Source: Geitlerinema sp. BBD 1991-9 (GTDB lineage Bacteria > Cyanobacteriota > Cyanobacteriia > Cyanobacteriales > Geitlerinemataceae). Taken from it: DNA of 64,000 nucleotides. The notes beneath the pieces were generated by a model. The model did not search any database. It was not told the DNA's origin and was given only the letters and a program-made list of their open reading frames with translations. The stretch lies in the NCBI GenBank assembly GCA_001657325.1, contig LWRO01000008.1:230131-294130 (forward strand). Direction: 5' to 3'. The translations under genes were made by a program, and so were the position numbers. This document shows, one piece after another, positions 1 to 8,106 of the stretch (positions are counted from its first letter, which is position 1; every line of letters begins with the position of its first letter).

Positions 1-75
1 TCTGTTTGTTAATGTGATAGATGTTTTGAAAAGCACCGCCCGTTCAAGTGGGGTGAATGTTATAGGAGCGAACTT

Positions 76-309
76 ATGGCGATCGAATTCGATACGAGCC
101 TTCCGAGCATTCGCATTTTCCAAGCCTACGTGCAAGAGAAAACGCACCTCGAAGTCCAACTGACGACGGGCGATCGCATCCAAGGCCGCCTCTTGTGGCA
201 AGATCCCGTCTATCTGTGCTTCTCAGACGACAACAACCAACAGTACTTTATCAATCGTAACGGTCTCGTCTACTTGCGGCCGCTCGCGCCAGCGGCTTCT
301 GAGAGCTAA
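76..309 (+). CDS. hfq: Cyanobacterial Hfq-like RNA-binding protein
   Basis: This 77-residue protein is the cyanobacterial form of Hfq, an Sm-fold protein. In cyanobacteria it is known to matter for type IV pilus motility rather than for classical small-RNA pairing. The Sm core is visible from about residue 22 (THLEVQLTTGDRIQGRLLW) to the strand around QYFINRNGLVYLRP. The length is typical. An AGGAGCG ribosome-binding site lies just upstream of the ATG. The stop codon overlaps that of the convergent antiporter gene in the tetranucleotide CTAA. Family is clear from the pattern; the function is inferred from relatives. Confidence 0.9.
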   Translation: MAIEFDTSLPSIRIFQAYVQEKTHLEVQLTTGDRIQGRLLWQDPVYLCFSDDNNQQYFINRNGLVYLRPLAPAASES

Positions 310-2588
310 GACGAGACCGTGTTGTCTACCGGATCGTCGGCCGGAACGAGCCAAGCCTGCACTTGAACCAGTTGGTCTTCTCGACCGCACAACAGCAATC
401 GATCGCCCGATCGAACGTGAGTGCTAGCGTGGGGGAAGCCGACGTTGCGATCTCCCCGACGAATTGACTGCACCTGCACCCGAAAGCGCTGGCGTAAGTC
501 CAATTCCGACAGCGTTCGATCGACAGCCGGACTGTTCTCCGGAATCTCCAACCACAAACTGGCACGCCGCCAGTTTGGGACGACGATATCGCTGTTGGCC
601 AATTGCTGAAACGCCGCTAACTCCTCGTCGCCCCCCACCACGAGCAAGCGGTCTTTCGGAAGCAGCACCGTGGTCGCATCGGGATAGTCGATTTCTTCGC
701 CGTTGTGACGTTGGACGGCCATCAGCGTCACCCCCGTCAACCGCCGTAAATTGGTCTGTTCTAGCGTCATGCCAGCCAGAGGCGATCCCGTGGGAAGGGT
801 TGTCCATCGACTGTTTAAGTCTTGGGCGGCCGCTTGTAACTCCCGTGCTACGAGATCGGGTTCTCGTTGGGGACGCAATTCTAAATAGTGACTGTTGCGA
901 ATTTGCTCCACCTCCCGCTGAATTCGCAACGGCGACAAGCCCAAGGCCAAAAACAAGTGCGAGAGGATTTCCAAACTCCCCTCAAACTCCGGTTGGACGA
1001 CCTCTTTCGCACCTAATTGATACAGCAGTTCGATATCTCGTTCCCGGTTCGCTTGCACCACGATGTCGAGATCCGGCGAGAATTCTAACGCTCGCTTCAA
1101 ACACAGCCGCGTACTCATGGGGTCGGGGAGTGCGATGGCTAACGTTCGCGCGCGATCGAGTCGGGCAGCTTCTAATACTTTCAAACTAGCCGCGTTTCCA
1201 TAGAGATAAGGAATGCTATCGGCTCGCGCCTGACTCACCGCCGCTTCCGATCGATCGATCGCCAGTACGGGACAATCGGGCATTTCTCGCAGTCGCTTGA
1301 TTAAATTACGCCCGACGCGACCGTACCCGCACACCACGACGTGATGTTCGAGAACGCTATCTGGGGGTTCGATCGAGGGCGCGGGCGACCCGTCGAGTAG
1401 AGGCTGCAACGTCGGTTGCGACTCGACCCAATCGAGCAGTAGGGGAACGACGCGCAAAATAAACGGTGTCAATACCAGCGTCACAGCTGTCGTCCCCGCA
1501 ATCGGAAGATACACGGCTTTCGAGACCAATCCCATCAGTTGCGCTTTACTGGCGAGGACGAAGGAAAATTCTCCAATTTGTGCCAGTCCCAAACTAACTA
1601 AAATCGACGTTTTCGGGTCGTAGCCGAAGCCCCGGACGAGAGGGGCGACGATGAGGGATTTGCCAACGACGACCAAGGCGACCAACCCTAAAATCGAGTC
1701 GAGATGTTGCCAGAGAAATACGGGGTCGATCAGCATTCCCACAGCAACGAAAAATAGCGCAGAAAACACGTCGCGCAACGGTTCTACGTAAGTGAGCGTT
1801 TGGTCGGCGTACTCGACTTCTGAAATGGTCAAACCGGCAACGAACGCACCCATTTCGATCGAAAATCCCAATCGATCGGTCAGAAGCGCAATCCCCAAAC
1901 ACAAAGCCACCACGCCCAATAAAAACAATTCGTCGCTTTCCCGTCGGGCCAAAAACCGCAACAGTGGCGGAATCACCCACAGTCCCGCGATCGCTGCGGC
2001 GATGGCGAACGCGCCGATTTTTAACAGCGCCCAAACCACCGCCCCCCCCAAACGTTCGGGGGATTCGCTCAACGCCGGAAGCACCGCCAACATCAACCCC
2101 AGAGCGAGGTCTTGAACGACTAACACGCCGAGCATGACCTGACCGTGAGCTGTTTCAGTTTCGTTGCGCTCCATCAAACACTTCAGCACGACGGCTGTTG
2201 AGGACAGCGAAAGGGTTGCCCCCAAAAAGATACCTTGTATGGGATCGCTCGCCCATCCCACCGCGATCGAAACACCCGTCGCGATCGAAATGGTCAGCAG
2301 GATTTGCAAGGCGCCGCCCCCGAGCGCGATACCTTGTACTTTTTTGAGTTCGCCCAAGGAAAATTCCACTCCCAATGCGAACAGCAAAAACGCCACACCG
2401 AACTGTGCGAGCGTTTCCACCTGTACCAATTCTTTAATCCACCCCAACCCTGCTGGACCGATGGCCATTCCCCCCAGGAGGTAGCCCAACAGAACAGGTT
2501 GGCGCAACAGCGAGGCGAGCAATCCCCCTGCCGCCGCTGCAGCGAGTACCGTGACTAAATCTAAAATCAGGCGGAAGTCTTCTTGCAC
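306..2588 (-). CDS. CPA2-family cation:proton antiporter with RCK domains
   Basis: A 760-residue monovalent cation:proton antiporter of the CPA2 (KefB/YbaL-like) type, acting in the cytoplasmic or thylakoid membrane. Roughly residues 1-385 form many hydrophobic helices, including the LSSTAVVLK and VVQDLA segments of the family. An RCK/TrkA-N domain follows near residue 415, starting with the nucleotide-binding loop VVVCGYGRVGRN. Two TrkA-C-like modules come next (about 590-670 and 680-750), the second ending in GDRLLLCGRED. Two C-terminal modules are more than the usual single one. The start is GTG. The ion (K+ or Na+) cannot be told from sequence. The gene stands alone and converges on hfq. 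Confidence 0.88.
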   Translation of the reverse strand: MQEDFRLILDLVTVLAAAAAGGLLASLLRQPVLLGYLLGGMAIGPAGLGWIKELVQVETLAQFGVAFLLFALGVEFSLGELKKVQGIALGGGALQILLTISIATGVSIAVGWASDPIQGIFLGATLSLSSTAVVLKCLMERNETETAHGQVMLGVLVVQDLALGLMLAVLPALSESPERLGGAVVWALLKIGAFAIAAAIAGLWVIPPLLRFLARRESDELFLLGVVALCLGIALLTDRLGFSIEMGAFVAGLTISEVEYADQTLTYVEPLRDVFSALFFVAVGMLIDPVFLWQHLDSILGLVALVVVGKSLIVAPLVRGFGYDPKTSILVSLGLAQIGEFSFVLASKAQLMGLVSKAVYLPIAGTTAVTLVLTPFILRVVPLLLDWVESQPTLQPLLDGSPAPSIEPPDSVLEHHVVVCGYGRVGRNLIKRLREMPDCPVLAIDRSEAAVSQARADSIPYLYGNAASLKVLEAARLDRARTLAIALPDPMSTRLCLKRALEFSPDLDIVVQANRERDIELLYQLGAKEVVQPEFEGSLEILSHLFLALGLSPLRIQREVEQIRNSHYLELRPQREPDLVARELQAAAQDLNSRWTTLPTGSPLAGMTLEQTNLRRLTGVTLMAVQRHNGEEIDYPDATTVLLPKDRLLVVGGDEELAAFQQLANSDIVVPNWRRASLWLEIPENSPAVDRTLSELDLRQRFRVQVQSIRRGDRNVGFPHASTHVRSGDRLLLCGREDQLVQVQAWLVPADDPVDNTVSS

Positions 2589-2695
2589 GGGCGAAAGGAA
2601 AAAAAGAAAAGTGTTAAGCTTTCAAAATCAGCATAGCTAGTTTTTGCGGTACGCGAAGTACGTTAATCATGACCGCCGATTTCGATTCCGTTTTG

Positions 2696-3562
2696 ATGTC
2701 AAAGCACCGTTTGCGCTCGGGGATGGTAGCTGCCACTTCGGCGATTTGGACTGTCCTGGCCTCGTCTGCAACCGCTTTAGAAGTGCGCGTCGCCCCCGAT
2801 CGCCCGAGGTTGGGCGATACGCTATCGGTCATGGTTCGCACGGACGATCCCGATCTTCCCCATCCAACCGTTAGCGTTAATGGGAGAACGTATGAGACGT
2901 TTCTCGTTGGGACGAACCGCTATCGCGCGTTTTTGCCGACCACACCGTTGGAAGCGCCTGGTACGCGCACGCTACAGGTGAGCGGTGATGGAGCGGTGGA
3001 AACGGTGTCGGTGGTCGTGAGCGATCGAAGTTTTCCGATTCAAGAAATTTGGTTGTCTCCCGAAACAAACGCCATCGAAGGAACCGATTACGAGTTCGAT
3101 CTCGTCGATGCATTTAAGCAATTGGTCTCGCCAGAGCGGTTGTGGACGGGGCCGTTTCGACCGCCGAGCGACGGGCCGGTGACGACAGTGTACGGCGTGC
3201 GCCGCTACTATAACGGTGAGTGGGCGGAAAATTACTACCATCGCGGTATTGATTACGCTGCGCCCGCTGGCGCTCCTGTTCTCGCGGCCGCACGAGGTCG
3301 CGTGGCGCTCGTCGGACGTGAATCTCAAGGGTTTGAGTTGCACGGCAACACGGTCGGCCTCGATCACGGTCAGGGGGTGACGACGATTTATTTGCACTTG
3401 AGTCGCATCGACGTGCGAGAAGGGCAATTGGTGGAAGCGGGTCAACCCATCGGTGCGGTGGGTTCGACTGGGATTTCGACCGGCCCGCATTTGCATTGGG
3501 GACTGTACGTTCGGGGAGAATCGGTCGATCCGCTTCCCTGGCAAAGTCTGGGTTTAAAATAA
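2696..3562 (+). CDS. M23-family metallopeptidase, exported
   Basis: A secreted LytM/M23 peptidase likely to cut peptidoglycan cross-bridges or act as a divisome/envelope factor. The zinc-binding set is present: HRGIDYAAP (H and D of HxxxD) and GPHLHWG (HxH) near the C-terminus. The N-terminal half is a beta-rich domain of unknown role. I chose the ATG at 2696 rather than the in-frame ATG at 2669, because it gives a clean signal peptide (MSKHRLRSG, a hydrophobic stretch, then ASSATA). It is a single gene, with the antiporter divergent upstream. Confidence 0.85.
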   Translation: MSKHRLRSGMVAATSAIWTVLASSATALEVRVAPDRPRLGDTLSVMVRTDDPDLPHPTVSVNGRTYETFLVGTNRYRAFLPTTPLEAPGTRTLQVSGDGAVETVSVVVSDRSFPIQEIWLSPETNAIEGTDYEFDLVDAFKQLVSPERLWTGPFRPPSDGPVTTVYGVRRYYNGEWAENYYHRGIDYAAPAGAPVLAAARGRVALVGRESQGFELHGNTVGLDHGQGVTTIYLHLSRIDVREGQLVEAGQPIGAVGSTGISTGPHLHWGLYVRGESVDPLPWQSLGLK

Positions 3563-3725
3563 GGGGCTGAAAATGGCTCGATCCGGCCCGTTTGACCGAT
3601 CGAAGACAGTATAATTGCAGGGTTTATCGCCCGCCCGGAACGTCTGTTTGCGATCTCGCACGTCGCATCCATCTACCGAACGAGCCAGAGACGTCAACAT
3701 TGATGTAATCCAAAACCGATAGGCT

Positions 3726-4262
3726 ATGAGTATTGTCAAAATTGTCGAACAGGCACTGGCAGATGGTTACCTTACGCCCGTCATGGAAGCGGAGGTCGGA
3801 CGGATCTGCAACACGGCTTCTGAGCTGTCGATCGAGGAGTACATGGCACTCGATCGATTGATGGGAGCTTTGTTAACTGGGGACGTGGTGGTTTTGCCTC
3901 GCAAGCAGTTTATCAATGTTATGGAAGAGTTGGTGCTGTCGGAAGCGATTACAAAGGTAGCTGAAATTGAGGCAACCACGGATCGAACGCTCGATGTCGG
4001 TGACATCGCGGCTTACGCCCTCAACCGTTTGCCCCCGCTGTACGCGACGACGGAGGAAGGTGCGAATTTCCAACGGGCTAGGGCGAGGGAACAACTGTCC
4101 GATTTGATCGCCAAACAAGTCAGCGATGCCATTCAGCAAAGTTTAGACCGTCCGGAATTTTTCCCAGAACGGCAACTTCTCGGCAAAACCGATCCCAAGG
4201 AAGTTTTATCTCAGGTGAGTACGCTGCTCGAAGCTTACGCGCAAAATTTTGAAGCAACGTGA
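3726..4262 (+). CDS. ComFB-family protein, probable cyclic-dinucleotide receptor
   Basis: A 178-residue protein of the late-competence ComFB family. The signature lies in the middle: VMEELVLSE, then DIAAYALNRLPPLYATTEEG, which matches the family's ALNRLPPxYxTxxxG. Recent work on cyanobacterial ComFB-type proteins (CdgR) describes binding of c-di-GMP and/or c-di-AMP, so a second-messenger receptor role is plausible here. An N-terminal segment of about 60 residues precedes the domain, as in other cyanobacterial members. It is monocistronic, closed by a hairpin terminator about 70 bases downstream. Family is strong; ligand is inferred. Confidence 0.82.
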   Translation: MSIVKIVEQALADGYLTPVMEAEVGRICNTASELSIEEYMALDRLMGALLTGDVVVLPRKQFINVMEELVLSEAITKVAEIEATTDRTLDVGDIAAYALNRLPPLYATTEEGANFQRARAREQLSDLIAKQVSDAIQQSLDRPEFFPERQLLGKTDPKEVLSQVSTLLEAYAQNFEAT

Positions 4263-4334
4263 GATCGCATGGGGGGATAGAGATAAAATTGGCTGAACCA
4301 TTAGAAAGTTTAAAAACATAGCCGTTCGTTCTCA

Positions 4335-4368
4335 AAAGTGGGTTTTCTCAGTGAGAAGCCCGCTTTTT
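4335..4368 (+). terminator. Rho-independent terminator after comFB-like gene
   Basis: An imperfect stem (AAAGTGGGTTTTC against GAAGCCCGCTTT, with G-T pairs) and a short loop end in a run of five T. It lies about 70 bases after the ComFB-family stop codon and before a convergent gene, so it probably ends the plus-strand transcript. Confidence 0.6.
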
Positions 4369-4404
4369 GAATAGATTTTTAAAGAGATATCGATTTCCTT
4401 GCTG

Positions 4405-5193
4405 TCAATGCCATAAACTTTTGCGTGGGTGAAACGATCGATCTCGTAAATCCATAATCCCGACAACTGCAAAACTCAAGATAAAACTCATCAACACGAG
4501 CAAGAACCAAACCGACCACCATTCAAATCCTTCAATTCCTGCAATTTCGTAGAAAAATCGATTGGCGTTCAGCAATTGCATCGATCCATCCGGGTTTTTT
4601 AAAAATAGAAATTCATAATAAGGATAACGATCGTTGCTCACTTGTCCGCTAGTTAATGCAAAAAATAAATAATTTTGTCCGTTTCGATCGATCGCTTCTA
4701 ACACAAAACCTTTAAAGTCTTTAGCCGAATTTTTGTAAATTTTAGATTCACCTGAATAGAATAAATTTGTTGCTTCGAGATCGCCATATAATGTTGATAA
4801 ATCACGAGGCGACATCTGAGGCTTAGAAGCGTTGAGTTTTCCTCGATCGAACAATCTTAATAGCACCCGACTCGTATCGCAATATTCGCTATTACATTTT
4901 GCAGAACCACAATATCTCGAATCACCGAGTTGGATTCGATCGTCTCGATCGCAGAGCAACAAGACATCGGGTTGAAAAGTCAATTGACCGTTTGCCTTTT
5001 CTAACGACGAAACCGGTGTAATCGATCGAATCGTTTCAAACTCGTTCACTCGCTTCGGTAAACCCGGCGGTTGCAGAAAGTAACCCCATTGCCACTTTGA
5101 GAACGCGATCGAACCCACAAAACTCAGTCCGACGAGCGGTAAAAACAGTCCGAAAAAGCGCACGAGTTGCCACCGAAAACGATGCTGTTCCAT
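4405..5193 (-). CDS. Hypothetical membrane protein with two TM segments
   Basis: I do not recognise this 262-residue protein. It has one hydrophobic helix near the N-terminus (LVRFFGLFLPLVGLSFVGSI) and one near the C-terminus (WFLLVLMSFILSFAVVGIM). Between them is a 180-residue, probably extracytoplasmic, domain that contains four cysteines in a CDRDD...YCGSAKCNSEYCDTS stretch, suggestive of disulfides or a metal site. A GGAGGT site sits 8 bases before the ATG at 5193; an in-frame GTG three bases earlier is less well spaced. It is divergent from the membrane GTPase gene, and the two may share a regulatory gap. Confidence 0.6.
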   Translation of the reverse strand: MEQHRFRWQLVRFFGLFLPLVGLSFVGSIAFSKWQWGYFLQPPGLPKRVNEFETIRSITPVSSLEKANGQLTFQPDVLLLCDRDDRIQLGDSRYCGSAKCNSEYCDTSRVLLRLFDRGKLNASKPQMSPRDLSTLYGDLEATNLFYSGESKIYKNSAKDFKGFVLEAIDRNGQNYLFFALTSGQVSNDRYPYYEFLFLKNPDGSMQLLNANRFFYEIAGIEGFEWWSVWFLLVLMSFILSFAVVGIMDLRDRSFHPRKSLWH

Positions 5194-5324
5194 CACAATT
5201 GACCTCCAAAGAGAACGTTGCTGAATCGATCTTCACCCAACCCGCAAACCGACACGGTTCCTTCGCCGAATTCCCGAGAGAAGCGTTAAACTTTTGAGAA
5301 ACGTTGAAACCAAGGGATCGATCG

Positions 5325-7241
5325 ATGGTACCTTTAAAGCCGTGGCAGTGGGTCACTCTACTCGTCCCTGTCGCCAGTATCGGCCTCTTCCTACTCGTTG
5401 CCGCTGGAACGCAAATTCACGACTGGAAAATTAATTGGATTTGGGGGATTTTTATTCTCGTTTTTGTCGGTTGGCGTTGGCTACTCGCGAAGTGGACGCA
5501 ACCCCTCATCGCAGAGATGGAAGCCACCGTTGCCGAAGCCAGCGAAAAGCTCGAATCGGTCAACAATTGGAACGTTACCGACACGGACGAAGCGACTCGA
5601 CAAGTCGAACTGTCTTTAGAACGTCTCCTCGAAGACTGTCGCAACGATGCCCCCATTTGGGAAGACTGGCCGAAGTTTTGGGAACGGTGTCAATCGTTGG
5701 TCGTTTCAGTTGCCAACGCTTATCACCCAGAGGTAAAGTATCCGTTACTCAACATTTACGTTCCCCAAGCTTACGGATTAATTCGTGGAACGGTCGATGA
5801 AGTCGATCGATGGATACAACAACTATCTCCAGTTCTCGGGCAAGTGACGGTCGGCCAAGCGTATCAGGCCTACGAATTGTATCAAAAATTCGAGCCGTCT
5901 GCTCGCAAACTTTGGCGAGTTTGGAACGTGGCGCAATGGATTCTCAACCCCGCCGCTGCTGCGGCCAAACAAGTGACTCAAAAATCGAGCGATCGAGCGA
6001 CGCAACAACTCCTCGGAAACCTCGGTCAAATGTTACGAGAAGCGGCATTACGTAATTTATGTCAGCAAGCGGTTGTTTTGTACAGCGGGGGCAACTTGCC
6101 GAGTTTGGAAACCGAACAACCGAAACAACTTGCGGCTCAAACACAAACCCTTCGAGAGATTCTCGATCGAGCAGAACCGACGGAAGTAATCGAGAAAAAA
6201 CCCGTCAATTTATTGCTCGTCGGACGCACGGGATCTGGAAAAAGTAGCCTCATCAATACGTTATTTCAATCGGAACTTGCAGAAGTTGACGTGTTACCTA
6301 GTACCGATGAAATCAAGCGTTATTCTTGGCAGAGTCCAACCGGAGAAACCCTAACGCTTTGGGATACACCCGGATACGAACAAGCCAATCGAAGTGATTT
6401 TCGAGATTTAGTCGTCGATTACGCACGAACGGCGGATTTATTCGTATTAGTTACACCTGCTCTCGATCCGGCTTTGCAGATGGATGCAGATTTTTTAAAA
6501 GACGTGACCCGGAACATTGAGGATTTACCGACTGTTGCTGTTGTCACGCAGATCGATCGATTGCGTCCGATTCGCGAATGGAATCCCCCTTACGATTGGC
6601 AAAACGGCGATCGAGCGAAAGAAAAATCGATTCGAGAAGCCGTCGAATACCGCCGTCAAGAATTCGGCGGCCTGTGTCAGCAAACGATTCCGATCGTGAC
6701 GATCGATACGAAAACCGAGCGTTTAGCTTGGAATGCTGATGGTTTATCGTTGGTTTTAATGGCGTCAATCGAACCCGCAAAACAGTTGCGATTGGCTCGT
6801 TTTTTAAGAGATCGAGAAACTCGAATTCGTGCCGCCACTCAGATTATCGATCGATACACGTTTCAAATGGCGACGACTCGGGGCATTACGGAATTTCTCA
6901 AAAGTCCCGTTCTCCAGTTTATTTCAACACTCACCACCGGACAACCGACCCTTGCGTATCTTCTCGCCGAACAAATTCCGATCGAGCAGTTACCCGTGGT
7001 TCTGGGCAAACTTCAGATGGCTTACGATCTCTTTTCAATGTTGAGTTCCGGTAATTCTGATATTCGCAACTTCGATTTATTATCGTTGTGGCCGGTGTTG
7101 CTAGATAATCCCGAACCCGCCGATCGAAATGCTTGGGCGTTCGGTCATGCGTTAATTGAGTATTGGGTACGAGATTTATCGATCGAGAAATTACAGGAAC
7201 GATTTGAATTTTACATCCGGGAACGGGAAAATATGAAATAA
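5325..7241 (+). CDS. Membrane-anchored Era-like GTPase
   Basis: A TRAFAC-class small GTPase fused to a membrane anchor. Two hydrophobic helices lie at the N-terminus (WVTLLVPVASIGLFLLVAAG and WIWGIFILVFVGWRW), followed by about 250 residues of helical linker. The G domain begins near residue 298: G1 is GRTGSGKSS, G3 is WDTPGYEQ and G4 is TQID. The C-terminal 150 residues are helical. Similar membrane GTPases of unknown role occur in cyanobacteria. I chose the ATG at 5325; an in-frame TTG at 5304 would add seven polar residues. The downstream SWIM gene converges on it with only 3 bases between. Confidence 0.78.
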   Translation: MVPLKPWQWVTLLVPVASIGLFLLVAAGTQIHDWKINWIWGIFILVFVGWRWLLAKWTQPLIAEMEATVAEASEKLESVNNWNVTDTDEATRQVELSLERLLEDCRNDAPIWEDWPKFWERCQSLVVSVANAYHPEVKYPLLNIYVPQAYGLIRGTVDEVDRWIQQLSPVLGQVTVGQAYQAYELYQKFEPSARKLWRVWNVAQWILNPAAAAAKQVTQKSSDRATQQLLGNLGQMLREAALRNLCQQAVVLYSGGNLPSLETEQPKQLAAQTQTLREILDRAEPTEVIEKKPVNLLLVGRTGSGKSSLINTLFQSELAEVDVLPSTDEIKRYSWQSPTGETLTLWDTPGYEQANRSDFRDLVVDYARTADLFVLVTPALDPALQMDADFLKDVTRNIEDLPTVAVVTQIDRLRPIREWNPPYDWQNGDRAKEKSIREAVEYRRQEFGGLCQQTIPIVTIDTKTERLAWNADGLSLVLMASIEPAKQLRLARFLRDRETRIRAATQIIDRYTFQMATTRGITEFLKSPVLQFISTLTTGQPTLAYLLAEQIPIEQLPVVLGKLQMAYDLFSMLSSGNSDIRNFDLLSLWPVLLDNPEPADRNAWAFGHALIEYWVRDLSIEKLQERFEFYIRERENMK

Positions 7242-7244
7242 CAG

Positions 7245-8081
7245 CTAAAACACGCCTTTCCTTTTGCGGACTCGTTGATACAACTCTTCCATGACTTCGA
7301 CAAAAGACGTATCTCGATCCCAAAATGGCGGAAAATCTCCACCTTTTTTAACGACAATTGCCGGAATCATTGCGGGAAGTGCGGGTTCGATGTCTTGAGG
7401 AAGTCGCTTTTCTCCATGCCAAAAGTCTTTAAGTGATGTCAGTTCTCCGGGGGCAAGCTTTTGGGGGCGCGTATAGTAAGATTCAGACGGTTCGATCGAT
7501 ACGTCTTCGCTGTCTAACGCATCCGAAAAAATTCGACCGAGCGGCGTTCTGAGGAGTTCTTGCTTGAGTTTTGCACGAGAAAGTCCTCGCAGTTCAAACA
7601 ATAAAAACGGATCGCTATCTAATTCCGCTGCGATCGAATAACACACGCCAGCAATGTGTTTGCATGTATTCCAAGAATCCGGACAACTGCAAGAGGTGGA
7701 AAATTCTTTTTTATTGCTCGGAAGTAAGTTTAATTGGAGATCGGAAAACGCATCTTCAATATTTTCAGGAATTTCCCCTAAGAGCAGCTTGGCAATCGTA
7801 CCCGCTTTCGCTCCCAAGATATCGATCGCCTTCGACCATTGTTTTTGAGAAAATTGGGGAATTTCAACGGTTGTCCGATACATCGGCTCTGTATAAACAC
7901 CGAAATAAGGATTTATCGAACCTCTGACAAACGCCGTAATCCGACCTCGATCGATAACGTATTCTTCAATTTTACCGTTGCGAACGTAAGCACGACCTCT
8001 CGCCAACCGTCCTGAATCGGTAAATCCTTCTAAGGCTTGAATAAACCGTTGTCCCCACCAAGTTTTACTGACTTTTGCCAC
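7245..8081 (-). CDS. SWIM zinc-finger protein, SNF2 partner
   Basis: A 278-residue protein with a SWIM zinc finger in the middle: CSCPDSWNTCKHIAGV gives the CxCx(n)CxH ligand set. SWIM proteins of this type are regularly encoded next to SNF2-family ATPases in bacteria, and that is the case here: the gene begins 25 bases after the SNF2 gene on the same strand, so they are likely co-transcribed. The finger probably binds DNA or protein to guide the ATPase. This gene is intact, although its upstream partner carries an in-frame stop. Confidence 0.82.
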   Translation of the reverse strand: MAKVSKTWWGQRFIQALEGFTDSGRLARGRAYVRNGKIEEYVIDRGRITAFVRGSINPYFGVYTEPMYRTTVEIPQFSQKQWSKAIDILGAKAGTIAKLLLGEIPENIEDAFSDLQLNLLPSNKKEFSTSCSCPDSWNTCKHIAGVCYSIAAELDSDPFLLFELRGLSRAKLKQELLRTPLGRIFSDALDSEDVSIEPSESYYTRPQKLAPGELTSLKDFWHGEKRLPQDIEPALPAMIPAIVVKKGGDFPPFWDRDTSFVEVMEELYQRVRKRKGVF

Positions 8082-8106
8082 GATCTCGTTTTCTCCTAAA
8101 GCGCCA

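Noticed and set aside
464..1189. Long open frame (241 codons) on the plus strand inside the antiporter gene
   Set aside because: It is antisense to a clear antiporter and its translation is low-complexity Pro/Arg/Ser-rich, typical of a shadow frame in GC-rich DNA.
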